Assembly (NCBI GenBank): GCA_903822545.1
Contig: CAIJPN010000113.1
Coordinates: forward strand, 35,952-99,951
Reading direction: 5' to 3'
Source: an uncultured Anaerolineae bacterium
Lineage (GTDB): Bacteria; Chloroflexota; Anaerolineae; Anaerolineales; Villigracilaceae
DNA length: 64,000 bases
The position numbers and the translations under genes are program-made. Positions 61,801 to 64,000 of this stretch are shown in pieces. How positions within the stretch are numbered: the first letter of the stretch is position 1; every line of letters starts with the position of its first letter. The notes beneath the pieces were generated by a model. The model was given only the letters and a program-made list of their open reading frames with translations, did no database searches and had not been told where the DNA came from.

Positions 61801-64000
61801 TTCCACCTATCTAGGTGGGAATGGGATCGACGACTTGAGTGCTGTGGCGGTGGATGGCAGTGGCAAGATCAATGTGGTGGGTTCAACTACTTCGACAGAC
61901 TTTCCAACCCATAACGCCTATGACAGCACTTTTGGGGGGACAAGTGGTTGTACCGGGACAACTCCCTGTTATGATGCCACTCTGATCCGGCTTGATCCAG
62001 AGTTGGGTGGAATGAATGCCATCCTGTACAGCACCTACCTGGGTGGCACTGGTCGTGACAAAGGGTTGGGCTTGACGCTGGATGCGAGTGGCAGGGTATA
62101 TCTGGTGGGATATACCAATTCAGATGGATATCCAACCCGCAATGCCATTCAGCCCACCCGCAAGGGGAGCGACGATATTAACGTGACTGAAATCGACCCG
62201 ATGTTGAGCGGCGATTCTTCCCTGATTTACAGCAGCTATCTGGGTGGCGGTGGAACCGAAAGTGGCTATGCCATTGCACGAGATGGAGAAGGCAATCTTT
62301 ATATCACCGGGCGAACGAATTCTGGCGGATTTCCGCTGCGGCGGGCCTGGCAGTATGCCTTGAACACATCCACATGTGGTGGCTATACCTGCTATGAAGC
62401 CTTCCTGATGAAGTTCAATCCGGTGAAAAATGCCCTGATCTACAGCACCTACCTGGGTGGTTCGAATAATGAAGAGGGTTATGATATTGCCGTGGATAAT
62501 TTTGGTCGGGCCTATGTAGCCGGGTTCAGCCGTTCGAGCGATTTCCCACTGGTCAACCCATTGCAGGCCAGCAAAGGCGCGGATGGATGCTCCGCCCCAC
62601 CCTGTGCGGATGCCTTCCTGAGTGTATTCGAGCCGGATGGTCAGGACTTGGCTTACAGCACCTATGTTGGCGGCAGTGGCGATGATATTGCCAATGGGTT
62701 GGCGCTGGATGCGAATGGCCGCATCTACCTGGTGGGGGAGACCTACTCTACAAATTTCCCCGTTTCCAGTGGCGCGTATGATGTGGTGAACACAGAGACA
62801 AACAAGCGCGATGCCTTTATCGTGAAGCTGGAACCGCTCCCGGATGTTCCGCCTTCCAATGTTGTTGATGTGGTAATTCCGATCTTGACCGGCAGTGACG
62901 ACGCCGAAGAATCATCCAGCGGCAGCGTGTCGCTGACCAGCACCGACCTGGAACTGATCCGCGACGCCAACAATCAGGTGGTGGGACTGCGCTTCGCAGG
63001 GGTGAATGTGCCGCAGGGTGCACAGATCGTGAGCGCGGATATTCAGTTCAAGGTGGATGAGACCACATCCGAAGCCACGACACTGGTGTTCCAGGCCCAG
63101 GCAGCGGACAACGCATCAACCTTCACGACTGCCAGCCAGAACATTTCATCGCGCGCCCGCTCGACGGCCTCGGTTTCATGGAACCCGCCTGCCTGGAATG
63201 TGATCGACGAAGGCGGGCCGGGTGAACGCACCCCGGAACTGTCTTCGGTGGTACAGGAGATCGTGAACCGCGCTGGCTGGAGTTCGGGAAATGCGATGGT
63301 GTTCATCATCACCGGCAGCGGCAAGCGTGTGGCGCGGGCGTATGAAGAAGACCCCTTGCGCGCGCCGGTGCTGCACATTGCATACAGTGTGACAGTTCCG
63401 ACACCCACGCCTGAACCAACAGCCACCAGCACGGCGACCCATACGCCCACGAGCACGGCCACCTTCACGCCTACCGTGACGGCCACCCCCACGCTACTGC
63501 CACCCACCGCCACCCCAACCCCCATCCCCAGCGGCCCGCTGACGATTATTTACAGCTACAACGCCCTGCGCCGCCTGACCGGGGCCACTTATTCCAATGG
63601 CGTATCTTTTCACTACACTTACGACCCGGCAGGCAACGTGCTGGAATACTCGTACACAGCCGGTGGGCAGGAGACCGTCATCAATTACCAGTATGACGCT
63701 GCCAACCAACTCACAACCGCCACGCAAGGAAGCGTGACGACCCAATTCAGCTACGATGGCAACGGCAACCTGCTCTCGAACGGTGTGACCAACTACACCT
63801 ACGACACTGAAAACCGCCTGGTTGCAGTGGATGGGCCAGTGACGGACACCACCATCGCCTACAACGGGCTTGGACAGCGATTGAGCATGACCGCTGCTGG
63901 TGTAACCACCCACTACCTGATGGATGGCGACCGTCCGTTGAGCGCGGACGCGGCTGGTAATGTAACCTACTACCTGTATGGATTGGGTGCAATATCTGAA
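55880..64000 (+). CDS. Giant secreted SBBP / YD-repeat (RHS-like) protein, 3' end outside window
   Basis: The frame is open from 55859 to the window end and is in phase with the signal-peptide fragment; GTG 55880 is the first possible internal start. Order: an SBBP beta-propeller region (to ~57060; VATDADGNVYVAGG, ITVDSNGN-like repeats); a DUF6531-like lead-in (CGDPINTRTGVFSF) and dozens of YD repeats (57.5-60.6 kb; YDALGNVIARS, YDELNRVVKVVD); a second SBBP block (60.7-62.8 kb; repeated LIYSTYLGG and GRIYLVGETYSTNFP); a CBM-like beta domain (62.85-63.4 kb); a Thr/Pro linker; and a second YD block reaching the edge. No toxin domain is visible yet. Such proteins are surface or polymorphic-toxin shells. 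In-frame repeat insertion at 60089. Confidence 0.85.
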   Translation, partial: MPGDTAYDPSLLWQKTGVGKNIGEVATDADGNVYVAGGNCSSNDCDAYISKMDSGGNNQWNYYVSGSAYDEFVGVTLDESGNIYAVGVRQSTHSTDGSSSDILVVKFTNNGTVVWTSVFGNPATHDDGQDIAIDGQGNLYIAGMSKSNWGNPIQAKIIDFYDDAYVAKIDSGTGLLVWNTFGSDITTRIAIQGISVDSNGNIFATGASYSYAPPPPAGYFSPATNVPFVSSLNSSGMKRWFLKLGAGEVLGTGYATATSPDGNVYVTGSSFASWGAPINPFSGNRDTFVAKIDNNGTLQWNTFMGTAANSWDAGFGIAVNGTSNIYVSAVSSYYRNSYNTVAMLTNAGERAWYVYFHGASVWKSGSTDVRKNSIAVKNNFAYVTDYFDVSITKIASNLFDPATDVPNISTMNWGEIKSQAKTVAADKGYEISPIRCSQAGCGDPINTRTGVFSFAVPDISVPTSAGDMVFQRAYSSGTTAVYTDVLGYGWTHNHAARLILPSSESGREGYVLFKDIIGNQYLFSLQADGSYQPGPGVLASLEKSATSPVIYTLTTPEQARLVFDASGKLTSRADAQGHAFTYSYDAQGKLIRISADQGTRYFDLGYNLQGQILSVTDETGLRRVLYNYDANGDLTTVTDLLGQTWTYTYDPNHPHHLWQVLDSLGEATVTTEYDVNGRANHQWDGAGKLLADIRYNTDGSTTIYDAAGNSQTYVPNGQNVVTETRDELNQATNTSYDLNFRPMSITNAANQTLGMIWSADGKNLLEKIDPAGGHTFYTYDGLNNLETITDPLGNTTYYTYSGKLLTSKADSMGNTTTYTYTPEGYLETETDPLGHVTAYGYNLHGQRTSVTDWRGKTTTYVYDDFGKLVETIDPRGRRTRNVYNHAGQLLSTTSNYDPNRAANENNLYNITTRYEYDSHGNQVKVTDALGHETRYEYDGADRLLRAIDAAGNVTTSEYNATGQLESTSDALLRVTSYVYDASGRRLSTIDALGHSSGTATFDIMANTSTATDGLGHSARYYYDELNRVVKVVDPTGAFTTSSYDANGNVTSRTDQMNRTTYYEYDDFNRLVKTTDPLTGVTRTEYDTKGNRIASIDALGNSTTYVYNTQGQLVQMIDPLTKSTYYVYNADGQLTKTTDPLGHITETEYDEWGRRSVSIDAAGRRTTYSYDALDRVISTTGPAGTTTTTYDALGNVIARSERGRTSTTQYDVLGRVLTATDFDGNLTGNEYDAVGNLLSVTITPYGGGAAQVTRYTYDKLNRRISMTDALGHSSQTAYDVLGNVTDETDANGVVTHSLYDELNRKSAVIYNYRPGVNPNADTNVRVEFTYNAVGNRTQVKDANGHITGFSYDALNRVIGKTDPLGNTWSYVYDLAGNLITRTDGNGKITHFSYDAANHLTIIDYPSTSSGQAPTPDADVSFVYNDGGQRISMTDGLGTSTWGYDDLGRLVTATDPNGKTVGYSYDSDGNRASLGYGSSQAASYNYDSAKRLAEVSDWENQTTRYDYDPLGHLLTILRPNGVMTSYSYDENGQVIDLLHDKGTSNLSGYHYEYDAVGNRVKAVENMQNPQVAVGQNSPIAPVVAQQLAGQGKLALASLKTNRQNLWQPVQVDLSRLSLSFIPNMGQAHKDVKFQVNSLGGNLYFTQSEVVFALPDGKAAKIDKDDEPKQKASLNVLRIEYKNAENKPEIEALEALPGVANFIVSADAANWVSDAPTYNGIVYRNLYAGIDLRYLGQEGHLKSEFEVMAGSDATMIRWKYKGAQEIHLDEAGNLHIQLADGKDGQPGAELVEHAPQAWQEQNGQRQDVAVRFELDQQGEVSFAFPDGYTASLPLVIDPTLVYSSYLGGVGTDLGDDVVVDAAGNVYLTGYSYCHSYPTVDPLQTPNGLTEEAIISKISADGSSLLYSTCLGGSGEDKGSSIALDVQGRVVIGGETDSTNFPIVGGLSTYGGGTCSAEYPCQDMFVAQLNTTGSAIRYSTYLGGNGIDDLSAVAVDGSGKINVVGSTTSTDFPTHNAYDSTFGGTSGCTGTTPCYDATLIRLDPELGGMNAILYSTYLGGTGRDKGLGLTLDASGRVYLVGYTNSDGYPTRNAIQPTRKGSDDINVTEIDPMLSGDSSLIYSSYLGGGGTESGYAIARDGEGNLYITGRTNSGGFPLRRAWQYALNTSTCGGYTCYEAFLMKFNPVKNALIYSTYLGGSNNEEGYDIAVDNFGRAYVAGFSRSSDFPLVNPLQASKGADGCSAPPCADAFLSVFEPDGQDLAYSTYVGGSGDDIANGLALDANGRIYLVGETYSTNFPVSSGAYDVVNTETNKRDAFIVKLEPLPDVPPSNVVDVVIPILTGSDDAEESSSGSVSLTSTDLELIRDANNQVVGLRFAGVNVPQGAQIVSADIQFKVDETTSEATTLVFQAQAADNASTFTTASQNISSRARSTASVSWNPPAWNVIDEGGPGERTPELSSVVQEIVNRAGWSSGNAMVFIITGSGKRVARAYEEDPLRAPVLHIAYSVTVPTPTPEPTATSTATHTPTSTATFTPTVTATPTLLPPTATPTPIPSGPLTIIYSYNALRRLTGATYSNGVSFHYTYDPAGNVLEYSYTAGGQETVINYQYDAANQLTTATQGSVTTQFSYDGNGNLLSNGVTNYTYDTENRLVAVDGPVTDTTIAYNGLGQRLSMTAAGVTTHYLMDGDRPLSADAAGNVTYYLYGLGAISE
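60089..60112 (+). repeat. 24-nt interspersed repeat inserted in frame (copy 2)
   Basis: CCTTCGACAAGCTCAGGCCA plus four bases encode PSTSSGQA within the YD-repeat region (IIDY|...|PTPDADVSF). It matches the copy in the CHAT-TPR remnant at 13774-13797 in 18 of its first 20 bases. Confidence 0.7.

Overview
The window looks like a chromosome segment of a Chloroflexota bacterium, most likely Anaerolineae. This is inferred from gene content and not from a marker gene: very long PAS-rich hybrid kinases, a Ycf46-type AAA protein, a CHAT-TPR protein, a HerA/NurA pair, DinG with a fused exonuclease, FlgD/Ig-like surface proteins, several lipoproteins, and a giant SBBP/YD-repeat protein. GC content is moderately high, and many short palindromic interspersed repeats occur, some of them inside reading frames.

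Layout. 1-5.8 kb: the end of one hybrid kinase and a convergent MASE1/PAS/GAF hybrid kinase. 6.0-7.2 kb: L-serine dehydratase. 7.4-11.7 kb: a Ycf46-like ATPase, a coupled membrane protein and an Ig-like anchored protein. 11.9-14.0 kb: a CHAT-TPR gene broken by frameshifts. 14.2-16.3 kb: tex. 16.4-17.0 kb: debris of a transposase and a repeat. 17.0-21.1 kb: a nurA / HAS-barrel / herA operon with a GxxExxY gene inserted between inverted repeats. 21.2-21.9 kb: a SIMPL-domain lipoprotein. 22.1-39.0 kb: a dense signalling island with two REC-HD-GYP proteins, two small REC-kinases, a LuxR-type regulator and giant kinases of 2301 and 1190 residues. 39.0-47.2 kb: a run of minus-strand genes for a GNAT, a GT39-like transferase, a BchI/ChlI-like ATPase, a thioesterase, GtrA, a UDP-sugar epimerase/decarboxylase and lipoproteins. 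47.4-55.1 kb: scpB, a dinG-type helicase, a 25-residue lysine-rich peptide gene, a hydrolase, an SNase-like lipoprotein, a NERD-like protein, plsX and tRNA-Leu(GAG). 55.2-64 kb: tandem repeats, a promoter, and a huge SBBP/YD-repeat gene that runs off the window and has an in-frame TGA near its start.

How the parts fit. In the signalling island the 2301-aa kinase, a REC-HisKA_3 kinase and a NarL-type regulator overlap by 4 nt each, so they probably form one translationally coupled relay. The flanking HD-GYP proteins would turn signals into c-di-GMP hydrolysis. HerA, the free HAS-barrel protein and NurA would form a DNA-end-processing machine. GtrA, the UXS-like enzyme and the GT39-like protein suggest envelope glycan synthesis.

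The most notable item is a 28-bp terminal inverted repeat around the GxxExxY nuclease-like gene. Removing it together with one TA copy restores a tight stop/Shine-Dalgarno junction upstream of herA. This suggests a small mobile unit. All functions are inferred from sequence reading alone; no database search was run.
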